Both the position numbers and the translations under genes were made by a program. Shown here piece by piece: positions 10,561 through 21,802 of a stretch of DNA of 64,000 nt. Source of the stretch: Diphasiastrum complanatum (Eukaryota; Streptophyta; Lycopodiopsida; Lycopodiales; Lycopodiaceae). The first letter of the stretch is position 1. Each line of letters begins with the position of its first letter. The notes under the pieces were generated by a model, which had not been told where the DNA came from, did no database searches, and saw nothing but the letters and a program-made list of their open reading frames with translations. The stretch lies in NCBI GenBank assembly GCA_029204225.1, contig CM055102.1, positions 9,187,456 to 9,251,455 on the forward strand. Reading direction: 5' to 3'.

Positions 10561-13500
10561 CTCCTATTGGTTCTGTTAGTTGGGATGAAATATGCTTGGA
10601 TACATCATGCATCAATCTTCATCCATTCTTGTTATTGTTCTAGATACTATAAATGGAGTTCAGATGGTACAACATGCATTTTGAGAGCAACTACATGAGG
10701 TTGCTTTAGTAGAGATTTGTGGTTTGCGTAATGTGACACATGTTTATCAGGTACATACTTTACTTTCTCGAGTTCTATCAGACATATGTGATGTTCTTGT
10801 AGTTCTGTTGAAGATTCTTGTTCCTATGGAGTGTCCAATTAGTTCTATAACATTTCCTAGCTCATTACATTGCACCTTATCGATATAATAATATTCATTA
10901 TGATCTGGGTTATTACTTTATGTGGTTCTATTCCTTTTACTCTCTCTTTGATGATGGTGGAGCCATTCTTTGAGGATGGTGATTCCCATTTATGGGCCTT
11001 CTATATTGCATGGCACTACCATAGACACTTGTTCATGACACTGCTATTTGGCATTCTTGGTCTAGACAATTCGTGGGATGCAGTTCCGACATATTCAGCT
11101 GCTAGTGTTGGAAATACTCTAGTTGTCATTTTGACACTTTGCACTTTCACCTTGTTCAGAGTCTGTAGATTTACATGGGTTCTTGAACATTTTTCAATTT
11201 TTCATTGTATTCTGAACAATCATCTCCTTGAAATTCAGCCAATGCAAGTTACAATCTGCATTTCTTATCTATACCTTGAACAAGCTTAGGTCTATACAAA
11301 TCAACACAATCTTGAGCAGGCTGCTATCGCAAGTCAAGGTTTGCAGATATATTCGCGATCTTGAACAGGCCGCCAATCTATCTCAAGGTCTGCATGTTGC
11401 TTGTGATCTTGCATAGAGTCAGTTCAAAATTGAGCACTCATTCTCTTGAGGCCAGTCTTGATCTATCCTGGTGTTCTTTGACAACTTAACTCAAGAAGAG
11501 CCTTCAAACTCTTGAGTTTCATCTTGACTCCTTGATAACTCATCATTCTCTGTGGCATATTTTTTCCAAGTCAATATATTAACTAAGGCTGCCTTCTCCA
11601 CGATGCCCAACTCAAGATCTTTCAGATCTTGAGTTTGTTCTGTACTCTGTGCACTTCATGGCCTTTGAGATTCAGTCGCCTTCCATGGTGATAACTCAAG
11701 GGCCCACAAAACCTTGAGTCAAATCTGGGTCACCCTTGGGTCATTTAGCAGCTACATGTCTGAAACATATGGGGATGATTGCGAGCTACCTTTTCTGACT
11801 TATATTTTCACACTCCTATTAGATCAGATTGCAGAAGATCACCACGACGTCCAAATTTAGTGACGATTGTCACGATCAATTACTATCACGACTTTGTGAT
11901 TAATGGACCGCCTTGGGCTACCTGTTGACTAGCCCTAGTAACTATTAGGACACGTTTGGCCTTCACATGAAGGCCCATGATGGCCATCCTCGACTTGCAT
12001 GTCTGACCTCTTACTGGACGGGCTCACAAGATCAACTATCAACACACCCAAGCATGTTTACCTAGTAAACATTGTATTTCATAGTTGGTTGACCCTTAGG
12101 TATCCTAGTTTTATCTATTACAGGACCCTAACTGTCTCAATATAAATGTAGGAAACTAATGTGGATCTAGGTGGCCTGCACCTACTCTTGGAGTTATGAT
12201 GATGCGTGTAAGGATGGCATATCATTATGATTTTTGTATGCATAATGCATTTCATCATCTAGGGATGTGGTCGGACCTATGTGATTAACCTTGTGTTCGT
12301 AGCAAAATGAGATATTTCTAGAAGTGTTTGACCTTCACAAAATGATATTTGTGAAGAGATTTAAGGCTTCACATTTCACTGTATCTTTTTACAACATTAA
12401 ATTTCCATGGATTTTCATATTCGGAAACCATGATATTGGAATGAAGGCCTAACTAGATGAAGATCATCAAGTCTATTCTATTAAAAATTTGTAATCTAGG
12501 ACCAAACCATGACAGGAAATCCAATATAGCTGACAGTAATCAATAAGAGTTTGGCCAAATTGTTGTGGGGTACATTTTGAGTGTGGACAATTTCTGGTGT
12601 GACAATTTCAAATGAGTTTTCCTACATCACAATAAATGTACATATGCACATAGTGGAATTGGTTGTTCCAGACTTAGGGCTGTAGCATGGTGAGCTCAAA
12701 ATTTCCCTTGCTTCTAACATGCTCTGTTGGATTCTATCCTTTAACTTTCTATTGATTTCAATTATGTTTTCAAAGGATTCGGATAATCATGGTCCTTCAT
12801 TCCATCTAACAAGTACTTTCAAGAGTTTGTGTTTTTGGAAATTGGGTAGTTTTATGTTTGATGATCATGTCTCTGAAGATAAGTTTGTAGCTTATTTTAC
12901 AATAGGAAAGCTCAATATTTTTGGTTTTTTACATCTTCACGATGAAGTACCATATATCAAATTGAATTGATATTAAGTCATATTGCTAACTTTTGCTTCA
13001 TGTAAAGCGATAAATTTACTTGCATCTGACCTATTCTGGAGCTTGGGTTGGCATTTGACAGATCGAAACATATACTTGGGTCACAACTCCACAATGGGCA
13101 TAAAGCTTGAGATAACTGAGCCGTTTGTACAAAAAGTGGACTCTGCCATTTCTCATGCTGAGGCCCCCAAAACAAGTTTGGGATCTGGATCAAATTTGGT
13201 ATCGTCTCTTATCATTGGCTTTTCTTTTACTTTTATGTGGTCAGGTTATCCTACTTTAAAGTGGCTATAGATTAAAATGAAATGCCTTGTGCTACTTTGA
13301 AACCCATTCTGCAGAGTTCTCTTCAAAATTTTAGCTCATCTTGGATATGCCAAAGTACATACATTTATTTCATTGAGCACATCTGTATTTAAATAGGTGA
13401 AGTGAATTTTGCTCTAGATCAAGAGATATTGTGGCGACTCAAGTTCGTACTTGTGTTTGGTACCAAAAGTTTGTTCATGTATAGTAGAATATTCTACTTC

Positions 13501-14314
13501 AATGAGAAAAATTCAAAGTAGTGCCCAAAGACATTGTTTGCTATTAGAAAATAATCATCCTTCTAGTTTCATACCTCTTCTCGAAAAACTCTTTGTTTGA
13601 CAAGGCCTTATAAGAGATAGTTATTGAGTGGTTAACCAGTCTATTGACTTCACGAGTCACCGATTATACCAAAGGAAAGTAGTAGAGCTTTCAAGTAAAT
13701 TTTCATGGTGCTCTTTAGGATAGAATATCATCCAAGGAGCCATTTCCATTTTCTACTCCTTAACTGGACAAGTTCCAGGTGGTGGGACCCGCATATATTT
13801 GATACAATTTTGAGTAAATAAGTGTGAGAGATTTGGCACTCTACATGTGTAGTTACAACCCAATCAACACACAGTTGTAATAGTTCTAAGTTTTAAATAA
13901 AAAAACTTAGGGTCATAGTGTTAATTGAATCAATTAGAGGCCTAAAAGTCAAGTTAGAGGTCTCAAAGGATTTTTCCACCAAATATTTGAAGTTAGAAGT
14001 AAGGGAGGCAAGAAAGGGGGTCCATTTCTCAACTATAAAAGGGGACCATTTCCTTTGTGTTGTATCAATGTTCTCTATTCTAATGAACCTCTGCCATTTT
14101 GGTCCTTAACTTCTCACTACTTGGAGACATTCTTACGGTTGCTTGATTGTTACACACACTTTAGATGTAATACTCCATCATACAAGCATTTTTTCAAGGA
14201 AAAAAACCTTTGCAAAAGTAGCTATAGATCCTACTCAAAACCTTGACATCTATTGATTTTTTATTTAGTTCTTTTCTTTTTTGATTTGAAATATATAGAA
14301 AATCGTCATCATAA
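10561..14314. other. Largely featureless; possible unassigned exon and a TATA-like site
   Basis: This stretch holds no recognised gene. Two points stand out. An open segment at 12983-13270 encodes a protein-like string (SLGWHLTDRNIYLGHNSTMG, then KLEITEPFVQKVDSAISHAE) that I cannot place. CTATAAAAGGGG near 14032 resembles a plant TATA box, as found in LTR promoters. Neither is linked to a supported gene. Confidence 0.35.
12983..13270 (+). CDS. Unrecognised open frame, possible exon
   Basis: The track frame is 95 residues long, but its front looks non-coding. The stretch from about codon 10 to 70 has balanced composition and looks more like a soluble protein than random AT-rich translation: SDLFWSLGWHLTDRN, LGHNSTMGIKLEITEP and VDSAISHAEAPKTSLGSGSN. 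An AG dinucleotide (about 13008) could serve as acceptor and a GT (about 13200) as donor, which would give a host exon of roughly 190 bp. I do not recognise the family and see no partner exons nearby. A chance frame cannot be ruled out. Confidence 0.25.
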   Translation: MLTFASCKAINLLASDLFWSLGWHLTDRNIYLGHNSTMGIKLEITEPFVQKVDSAISHAEAPKTSLGSGSNLVSSLIIGFSFTFMWSGYPTLKWL

Positions 14315-14320
14315 TCAAGT

Positions 14321-14755
14321 GTGAGAACTATATCAACTAAGCCCTCCGTCCCACATCAGGTCATTCTAGCAGAGTATGCAATTCCACCTTTGCAGCTTCA
14401 TGCGATCCTTCGAATTATCACATATCTTAAGCGAGTCATGTTGTTCTCCACATATGAGCAGAGATACACACAGGCAATGCTTACCTCATCTCAACGTCTT
14501 CACAGTCAAAGTTATCGATTATCATGGTTTTCTCAGGCCTCTCAAGTGCTTGATACACTTTGCATTTCTATCACTAGGCAATTTATCACATATCTTAAGC
14601 GAATCATGTTGTTCTCCACACATGAGCAGAGATACACACAGGCAATGCTTACCTCATCTCAACATCTTCACAGTCAAAGTTATCGATTATCATGGTTTTC
14701 TCAGGCCTCTCAATTGCTTGATACACTTGGCACTTCTTCTGTTAGGCATCCATGA
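14321..14755 (+). pseudogene. LINE ORF2 C-terminal fragment with internal duplication
   Basis: A 144-codon frame with the segment KPSVPHQVILAEYAIPPLQ, followed by RYTQAMLTSSQ and YRLSWFSQAS. The same segments, in the same order, occur behind a LINE reverse transcriptase on the minus strand at 33147-33671, so this is the post-RT region of the same LINE family. The fragment contains an in-frame 168-bp (56-codon) tandem duplication, 14415-14582 and 14583-14750, with only about ten differences between units. No RT domain lies upstream and the frame stops after the second unit. Confidence 0.65.
14415..14750 (+). repeat. 168-bp in-frame tandem duplication
   Basis: Units 14415-14582 and 14583-14750 both begin TTATCACATATCTTAAGCGA or a one-base variant. 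Their length is an exact multiple of three, so the reading frame survives. The few differences suggest a fairly recent duplication. Confidence 0.85.
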
Positions 14756-15399
14756 TTATATCAAACGTTTCTCCATAGTGGAATAGATCCTGATGGTACG
14801 GGGGGTGCCATGATTAGATCATGGATGTTAGTGCATACACCTAAGCTCTAGAGCGAGCATGAATTTTTCTCTACATTTGAGTAATGAGTCAGATTTCTAG
14901 CCTCCAGTGAGCTATATGCTACTTAGCTAGATCTAAGTGAACTTTGCTTTTGGACAAATCCACAAAATCTTCACAACACACTCATTAGTTCACCATTGGC
15001 TCATATCAACAGCAATGGGACAAAACTTTGCTGCTGTTTTGTTACATTTACATCCTACACCATTGGACGCTTGCTTGCAACAAGGCAGCCTCATATGGGT
15101 TCTCTGTCGATATTGATGAGAAGGAAAGAAACTACACCCATCCGAATCTCATACATGATAGATCAAAATTCAAAGGAGAACAAGAGATTACTTTAAATTA
15201 CCTTTTTGTGTTGTAAGATTGCAGTTTACTGGGATTTGTCTCAACGCAACCAGAACTCTTTCTTTTGTGCCATCTCAAAAAACCCCTTTCAGTCATCAGA
15301 TACAAAGTCATCCCCTTCTCGCTGGTCATCATAGATCTGGGGATATCTAATTGCTTCTTCTAGAAGTCTGGGTGTGCTTGTTTGAGCTTCAACTAATAT

Positions 15400-15750
15400 T
15401 CTTTGAACCCTAAGAAACACTCTCACCTTTTGATGTTGTTATCTACATTTTGAAGCTTCAAAATATTCTTTACGTAATTAGAAGTGTACTGAATAAGAGC
15501 CTTATCCACAGTCAACTTCTCTCAAGCCTCACGAGCCCATAATTAAAGCTCTATGAGTCATTCTTAAGGTAAGAATGTAAGAACTCCATGATAAAAGCTT
15601 GCTCCAACGCCTGCCAGGTCCTGATTGATTTGCTGCAGATTCATCCACCCTTTGTAGATTTTATTTACTAGTTGTAGACTAACCTCATAACTCTTGATTC
15701 CATAGGTGTTTTGTTCAGCCTATGGATATCTCTCCATTTTTTTTTTTAAA
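15400..15750 (-). pseudogene. Ty3-type gag remnant, downstream part (split by hAT)
   Basis: Continues the gag reading from 21803-22100 after the hAT element is skipped. On the minus strand, near 15735-15590, it reads MERYP, then AEQNTYGIKSYEVSLQLVNK, with stop codons in between. This resembles the capsid region of plant Ty3 gag that follows the conserved W...E motif. Decay continues towards 15400. It forms the left flank of the hAT insertion; the 8-bp duplication is at 15751-15758. Confidence 0.5.
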
Positions 15751-15758
15751 GTCTACAC
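15751..15758. repeat. Left target-site duplication of hAT element
   Basis: GTCTACAC, identical to 21795-21802. Eight base pairs is the usual hAT target duplication. Confidence 0.93.
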
Positions 15759-15855
15759 CATAGTTGCAGCGCGATTCTGAATCGCGATCAGAATCGCGGT
15801 CCTGATTTTCCCATAATCGTGTAGAATCGATTTTTTTTTTTTTTGAAATTTTTTT
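15759..15855. repeat. Left hAT terminus: TIR and subterminal palindromes
   Basis: The TIR CATAGTTGCAGCG is followed by CGATTCTGAATCGCGATCAG-type repeats and then T-rich tracts (about 15830-15844). The motif GAATCG/CGATTC recurs in both orientations and reappears densely at 21713-21782. In hAT elements such subterminal repeats are typical transposase-binding sites; that role is inferred here. Confidence 0.8.
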
Positions 15856-16188
15856 GTGCAATATGGGTATTAGATGAAAGCTCTGATCGAGGGGAATATG
15901 ATGGTGTAGTTTGCCGACTGTTTCAGGTGCAGGATGGTCCCTTTGAGGTGTATTAACTCCTAGGTTTACAACTTTACGCTAAAGCTGCATCCCATATAAA
16001 AAAAAAGAACACATTGGGGCATTCCCAATGAACATAGCAGGAATCTCCCTTTCTCTGATTCTCCCTCTCTCTATCTCTCTCTCTGATCACGATTCACAAC
16101 AAACGGAACTAAAACCATGTTGAACAAAAACCTAGCTGAATCATTCTGAACTTTAGCCTTAAATGAAACAATTTTTGACAAAACACCT

Positions 16189-16191
<3 letters not shown>

Positions 16192-16259
<68 letters not shown>
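16192..16259. repeat. (TC)n microsatellite
   Basis: About 68 bp of uninterrupted CT dinucleotides within the 3' part of the hAT element. A shorter interrupted CT-rich stretch lies at about 16045-16084. Confidence 0.97.
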
Positions 16260-16263
<4 letters not shown>

Positions 16264-16848
16264 ATAAACCATAAACCATAAAACCGAAGTTACTGAACTA
16301 AAACCACAAAGAACAATACTGAATCACGACAATGTTGTGAATAGGATCATCATAATATATAATATCGGGCCACATGGCACCAAAAAGGGGTACAATGATG
16401 TTCCATAAACGTAATGAAAACTATACAACTAAGGCTCGTCAGAGTCATGGTAGGATAAATCATCCGAATCTGTGGATTGCAGGTCCCATGGGTCCGCAGA
16501 TGAATCAGAACTGGAGGGAGCCATATGCCGTGGTGTGGCCCTGGCTCTACTGCGTGCTCTGGATCCCTGCTGCGTGCCCTGGCTCTGGACCACCCCCCTC
16601 CCCCTGCCTCTGCCTCTGCCTCTGCCTCTCTCCCCTCCTTTGGCCCCCATCTGGCTGCCCCCAGCCCTGTGTCTACTACGTCATGCTTGTGTGTCAGGTG
16701 GCTGTGACCCTACGCCCTAGGATGGCCCTACCCACTGAGATGATGCCTGGCCGACGGCTGCCTGTGATGCTCCACTCCTGTCTACAAAAAGAGTACTCAG
16801 CCCCCCCCTCCCAAAACATTAGGTCTCCCCCTAGGTCTACGTGCAGGA

Positions 16849-17680
16849 TGTGAAAAATGCAAAAATAAGCTTGGTAGAGGCCAAAAATCTTGTATATAGA
16901 TAAACACACATGTGTGGAGCCTGTTCCCACGTGTGAAACTAGTGTACTTGTCATGTACCATAATCATATAGGATGTACATATGATTTAATTCAAGTTCTA
17001 GTGGCTAAAAAGGCCAAGAACTAGTTTTCTAGACATATGACACATGGCATCAATCTATTGATTGCATGAGCCACATCCTTTGGTTAGGTATCATATCCCA
17101 TGTGTAGAGGACAGCTCACACATGTGGAATAAGCTGAAGTAGGCGAATTTTGAGTTCTAGAAGATTTCCAAGTAGATCTCCATATAGAAGGAAAATAGAC
17201 CAAAAGTGCTCAAAATGGAAGGTTTTGTCCAAGTGTCAGTTTTGCATGATGAATCATCATATGACAAAGCACCTTCACACATGTGGGATCAGAGGGATGA
17301 TCAGTACCACGAGCTCCCACTTATTGTATATATAGAGCCACATTTGGCCATAATCAGTGTGAGACACCAATCTTGGTTTTGGAAGCAAGTTTGAGTGATT
17401 CTCTCCATTTGTCTACAATTGTTTTGATTGTTTTGAGGTTCTATCAGTGTGTACTTGATTTTCAGGTTGGAGTCCGTACTCAGACGGTGTTTCACACGTG
17501 TGAAACCATAAAGTACACTTACCTTCAATTAATGATTGTTCTTGTTAGGATTTTGTGTCTAGAATTGATCTAGATTGATCTTAATCTGAAGTAGATTGAT
17601 AGATCAAGTAATCTGACAACCAATCCCTCTTGAGGATCAGATTAGGATCCACTCTTGGTCCTTTTTGTACTTTTTGCACA
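16849..17680. mobile_element. Solo LTR nested in hAT transposase exon
   Basis: 832 bp starting TGTGAAAAATGC and ending TTTTTGCACA, flanked by the 5-bp duplication CAGGA (16844-16848 and 17681-17685). No internal retroelement sequence remains, which is the signature of LTR-LTR recombination. A TATA-like TATATATAG lies at 17327-17335. The LTR carries six CACRTGTG-type words, including an 18-bp perfect palindrome at 17489-17506. Its start and that palindrome resemble the Copia LTR at 62597, so I infer a Copia-type relative. Confidence 0.88.
17489..17506. promoter_or_regulatory. 18-bp palindrome with G-box core
   Basis: GTTTCACACGTGTGAAAC is a perfect inverted repeat centred on CACGTG. Fourteen of its bases (TTCACACGTGTGAA) recur in both LTRs of the young Copia element (56891-56904 and 62674-62687). 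CACGTG is the core bound by plant bHLH and bZIP factors; a regulatory role in the LTR is inferred. Confidence 0.45.
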
Positions 17681-20279
17681 CAGGAATGGCTGGCTCCTCC
17701 TCTGTCTCTGCATCAGGGTCCACCAGCAGGTCATCCAGGTCATCCCCCTGTGCCTCCGCCCACATCTCCTCGTCCTCCTCCATATCTCCCTCAACCCACT
17801 CCTCCTCCTCCACATAGTTTGCCCCGAGCATCTCTCCACCCTCCGAGCCCTCGTCATCTCCCTCCTCAGCCCTCTCCCTGTGCCTCTCTGTCCTCCTCTG
17901 CAGCCGTAAAGCCCGTGCGTCAGCCTGTGCCTGTCTGTAGAACTCTCTATGGATCTCATCATCCATCTCCTCTTGTGTGGGTGGTGCCTGAGGAGGAGCA
18001 GCTATCGAATCCACCAAGCAAGTGTCAGGGTCCACCTGCAACCAAAACAATACATTGTTGTCAGGCTTTTTTTTTTGCAACTCACTGCATATTTTGAAAG
18101 CAAATCAATTCATCAAAGCATAGCAAGAAAAAAGGGGTGATGATGTTACTCACCTCGAGCATCTGACCCTCTCCTCGTGTGCGCCTCAGCATACGGCCGT
18201 TGGTGTTCACAAACACCAACCGCCTACACTGCTCGATGGACAACCTGTTCCTCTTCTGCGTGTGATACAAGGCCCAACTGCTCCAATTCCGCTCGCAAGC
18301 TCTTGCTGAACAGTCCTGTGCAAGGACTCTCTCAGCCAATCGCCTCAGGTCACCTGTGCTGTGCCCGTGGATGCACCACCATGTAACGGGCCTCAGCTGA
18401 TCCTCCCTCCGCCGACTCTGCTCTCCATCGAAAGGAAACTGGAAGCGCTCAAATGCGAGCAGCTGGCTTGCAATGTTGGCCAAAATCGGACCTGTTGGCG
18501 AAAGGAAAAACATGGCACATGTAAGACCCCTCGAATTCACACACTACCAATGAGTACAATACTGCAGTAACATTGCTACCAACTGATTTCTCACACGTAC
18601 CTGGTCCAGGCCATACGCGCTCCGTGTACTCCACCCATCCCCGGTGCAGCTCCGGATCGTCCCTCTCTCGGGTAGAGCGCCACAAGGGGTGCAACATGTG
18701 GGCTACGACGTGGATGGGTTGGTAGTAGTCCCATCTGACCTCCTAGATACGTGAGATCTCGCGCCTCCTGCAGCAGACAAATTACAACAATCACTAAACC
18801 ATAGCATAAAAGAAACGCATCAAACTTGAGTGAGAAACAACAAACTAGACACTGAAGAGTCATACTTGTGCTCGTTCAAGGCTGACAACAGAATCCCCTC
18901 GTCGATGCGGTCCATGAACTCGTAAATGAGACCGAGGGTGCACCCCTCATGGTCTACCAGGCGCAGCACTCTGAAAATGGGTAGAAGAATCCCAGTAGTC
19001 TCCTCAGCAGCTCTCCAGAACTCGTCGCCGTACACAGTGGACTGGAAAAAAACCGAATGGGGGAGGTCTGTAAAGTCCCGGAAGGCCACGCTGGAAACCA
19101 CCTGCCGCAATGCGTCCTTCACCACCACCAATCGCTCTATCCCCAAGAAGTAAAACGCAAAGCGTGTGGGTGCAGGCTTCTTCAGGTTTAGGGTGGAGAA
19201 GGTGCGGAACAGGGTCAACACGCCTCTTCCTGGTGACAAAAGTGACCAGGCACATGGCCGTAGTAGTGATCTACAACACAAACATCCAGTAAAAAGTTTA
19301 GACAGTAGTTGAGACGTGGTTAGCAGCATCAAAGGAAAGAAAGCATAGCAAATAGAACAAACTATACCTCTCTGATCCATGGAAGGTCATGGATGAGCAA
19401 GTCTATGCAATGTGCAGCACAGGGTGTCCACACAATGCTAGGGTGCTCCCTCATCATAATCTCGCCCATCTGCTTGCAGTTCGAGGCGTTGTCAGTGACA
19501 ACCTGAACCACGTGCTCAACTCCGATGTCAGCAATAACATCTCTAATGACCTCCCATATGAAATCGGCTGTGATGGCGTCACCACCTCGAGTAGCATCCA
19601 CGCCACGTAGGAATACTGTGCCAAGCGGGCAAGAAACCAGGACATTGATGACGGATCGCCGACGAATGGCGGTCCATCCATCACTCAATATCGTGCATCC
19701 ATACCTGCCGCAAAACACCCATTAGTTACATGCAAAAATTGCGGCACCAGTAAATCCTGAACACATGCAAAGAGATTATAAAGACAAGTTACTTACTGCT
19801 GCCAAGCTGAGCGAATGGAACTCAACTCCCGCGTGATGGTCTCCTCCTCCTGACGAAGCAACCTGCCTCGCAGTGCCTCTCGCCTTGGAGGTTTCCATGT
19901 AGCATCCACGGCCGCCATTTGTGCACAGAACTCCCTGAACACCCAAGTGTCAACAACAGCAAAGGCAATGCCGCACTCGTAAAAGAACTGGCCACACAGT
20001 CGAGTGCAACGGGCCTGCTGCTCTCTCTGCCAGCCGCATCGATCAAGGGTCTGCTGCCTGGGCCTAACCCCTCTCTGCTGTGTATATGGTGCTCGTGGTC
20101 TAGCATGCCCAACGGATGGCTGATCCATGGGTGTGTCACTCTCTCTGGCAACATCTGTCGAAGCATGTGGTGCATCTGCTGTTGAGGAGGAGGGTCGAGA
20201 GGTGCACCCGCTACTGCTGAACCAACATGCTCATCTGATGGTCCTGCTGCTGCTGCGGATGGAACTGAAGGTGATGTAC

Positions 20280-20490
20280 TAGGCCCTGCACCTGAACCAT
20301 GCTCTGCCCGTGATGTACTGGGCCCTGCAGTTGTACTATGCTCTGCCTGTGATGTACTGGGCCCTGCACCTGTACCATGCTTTGCCCGTGATGTACTAGG
20401 CACTGCACCTGTTCCATGCCCAACCCGTGATGTACTACGCCTTGCAGTTGTACCATGCCCTGCCCGTGATGTACTGGGCCCAATACCCAT
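20280..20490 (-). repeat. 45-bp coding minisatellite in hAT transposase
   Basis: About six tandem 45-bp units encode 15-residue variants of GPSTSRAEHGTGAG in the linker between the BED finger and the catalytic part. The period is a multiple of three, so the linker length can change without breaking the frame. Confidence 0.8.
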
Positions 20491-21712
20491 GGTAGGTCCT
20501 GCCTGCCTGCCTATGAGCCATCCTGCATGCCTGCTTGTAGCTGCTCCTGCTATCTGTCCCTGTCTAGAACCCTGTGATGCAGTATCGGGCCCGTACATGG
20601 TAGACAACCTCTGCAGATCCTCATTAGAAATCCTGGGGCAATCAGATATGCCCAATGTCCACCCATCTGGCCCTCTGACCCGCAGCAAGTGAGCTCTAAC
20701 CCTGGTGAGTGATCCCGTGAAGTGACCACCGCAATGCAAGCATCTCCACCTGTGGGTGCCTGAGCCATGGTGTGTGCCCACATCCCCGTCGGTAAGCTCA
20801 ACCTCGGCCCAAAGGCCTCGGTCCCACACTGGCATCGTATCAACACGACCCTAAACCTGCAAACAACAAATAATCAAGCAAACGTCCAGTAGAAAAAAAA
20901 TACATTGCATTGAACAACATTAGCGAGCTCAAATAGAGCTCAAAATACCAGAGCATACATCAAAACGATTCCAGTTCACACATTATATCAAGTGCCAAAG
21001 AAGAACATGAGATTAGGGCGTGGGATAGAATAATTTCAGTATGAGGGATAACAGGCGACTAACGTTAGTGTCGGAGTCCGTGCAGGCATAAAGGAGTGCA
21101 ATGTGGGCCTAAACCGCGCCCCTAGCAGATGTTTGCACGATGGTCCACGCCTAAACCCTAAAAAGTATGGAATCAGGGCACGAAAATTGAAATTTGTGAT
21201 ACGGACGTAGACGGGCGGAACGGAGGTCATAGGAGTCTGTGCAGACATGTGGAAATGCATTTTAGGCTCAGACATCACCTCACTCGGTCTCCAACAAGTC
21301 ACTTTGTGAAAATGGCAAAAATACACAAGCATTTGGAATGTGGTGCTCAAATCTCGCTAGCCGTGCCGTAACGGCTGAAATTGACGCTGTAGGAATCACT
21401 GTGGGCGTGAAGAAAGGTGGTCTAGAGCCAAACTACGCTCGATTTGGTTGCCTACAGCTCAATGTCAACAATTGCAATAAATCAAGCCTACACTTACCAA
21501 ATATCGAAAATTGGTCGTTTCACTCTTCACGAAGCTCAGACCCACCCGGCACCATGCACACCACCTCCGTATCGCCGAGTAGATGCCTGCCAACTATTCA
21601 CTTGTGAAGATTGGACGCCCACAGCTCTCAGAAAAAAAATTTGCCTCCGCCACTGCTGGCGCGGTTCTGTCCGCGAGGAGGCCCGAAATCAGGTTTCTGG
21701 TTTTTTTTTTTC

Positions 21713-21794
21713 GCGATTCTTTTTCACGATTCGCTGCAGCGAATCGCAATTCCCGAATCGCGAAGCTAGCGAATTGCGATTCGCTGCAACTATG
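21713..21794. repeat. Right hAT terminus: subterminal palindromes and TIR
   Basis: At least seven copies of CGATTC/GAATCG-type words (for example GATTCGCTGCAGCGAATC) lead into CGCTGCAACTATG, the exact complement of the left TIR. Confidence 0.88.
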
Positions 21795-21802
21795 GTCTAC
21801 AC
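21795..21802. repeat. Right target-site duplication of hAT element
   Basis: GTCTACAC, identical to 15751-15758. Confidence 0.93.

Larger units (their letters stand above)
16429..20835 (-). pseudogene. hAT transposase, spliced, damaged, interrupted by solo LTR
   Basis: Exons inferred from GT-AG borders and continuous homology: 20835-19797, 19704-19368, 19270-18866, 18767-18601, 18491-18154, and 18035-16429 (split by the solo LTR). In order: a BED-type zinc finger (RWRCLHCGGHF...RVRAHLL), a Ser/Thr-rich linker of about six 15-residue repeats (GPSTSRAEHGTGAG type), FFYECGIAF, a DUF659-like region (ILSDGWT, VVTDNASN, TPCAAHCIDLL), the middle region, the hAT dimerisation region (ERNWSSWALYHTQKRNRL), an acidic stretch, and an RG-rich C-terminus ending YHDSDEP at 16429. 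Damage: a frame change at about 20.17-20.23 kb, another near 19215, a TAG (18743-18745) where the related copy at 25.7 kb has Trp, the solo LTR, and further stops in the tail. The start at 20835 is the first Met before the finger. Confidence 0.85.
15759..21794 (-). mobile_element. Complete hAT DNA transposon with nested solo LTR
   Basis: A 6036-bp element bounded by a perfect 8-bp target duplication (GTCTACAC) and 13-bp terminal inverted repeats (CATAGTTGCAGCG at 15759-15771 and its complement at 21782-21794). Both ends continue into copies of a self-complementary motif around GAATCGCGATTC. The minus strand carries a spliced transposase gene (16429-20835) with a BED-type zinc finger, DUF659-like region and hAT dimerisation domain. 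A later solo LTR (16849-17680) has landed in its last exon. Removing the nested LTR leaves an element of about 5.2 kb. The transposase has a nonsense codon and apparent frameshifts, so this copy is probably not autonomous. Confidence 0.93.

Noticed and set aside
16071-16265. Arg-Glu repeat frame, and similar frames at 44352-44597 and 45439-45624
   Set aside because: Translations of (TC)n microsatellites.
16374-16853. Plus-strand frame rich in Pro/Leu/Cys
   Set aside because: Complement of the RG-rich transposase tail, not a separate gene.
17630-18097. Plus-strand proline-rich frame
   Set aside because: It is the complement of the acidic C-terminal exon of the hAT transposase, which has splice sites and family resemblance on the minus strand.
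20035-20846. Treating the 337-residue minus frame (20835-19822) as one intact protein
   Set aside because: Its C-terminal third is out of frame with the conserved hAT text (FFYECGIAF...), which lies in the neighbouring frame; a frame change near 20.2 kb is the better explanation.
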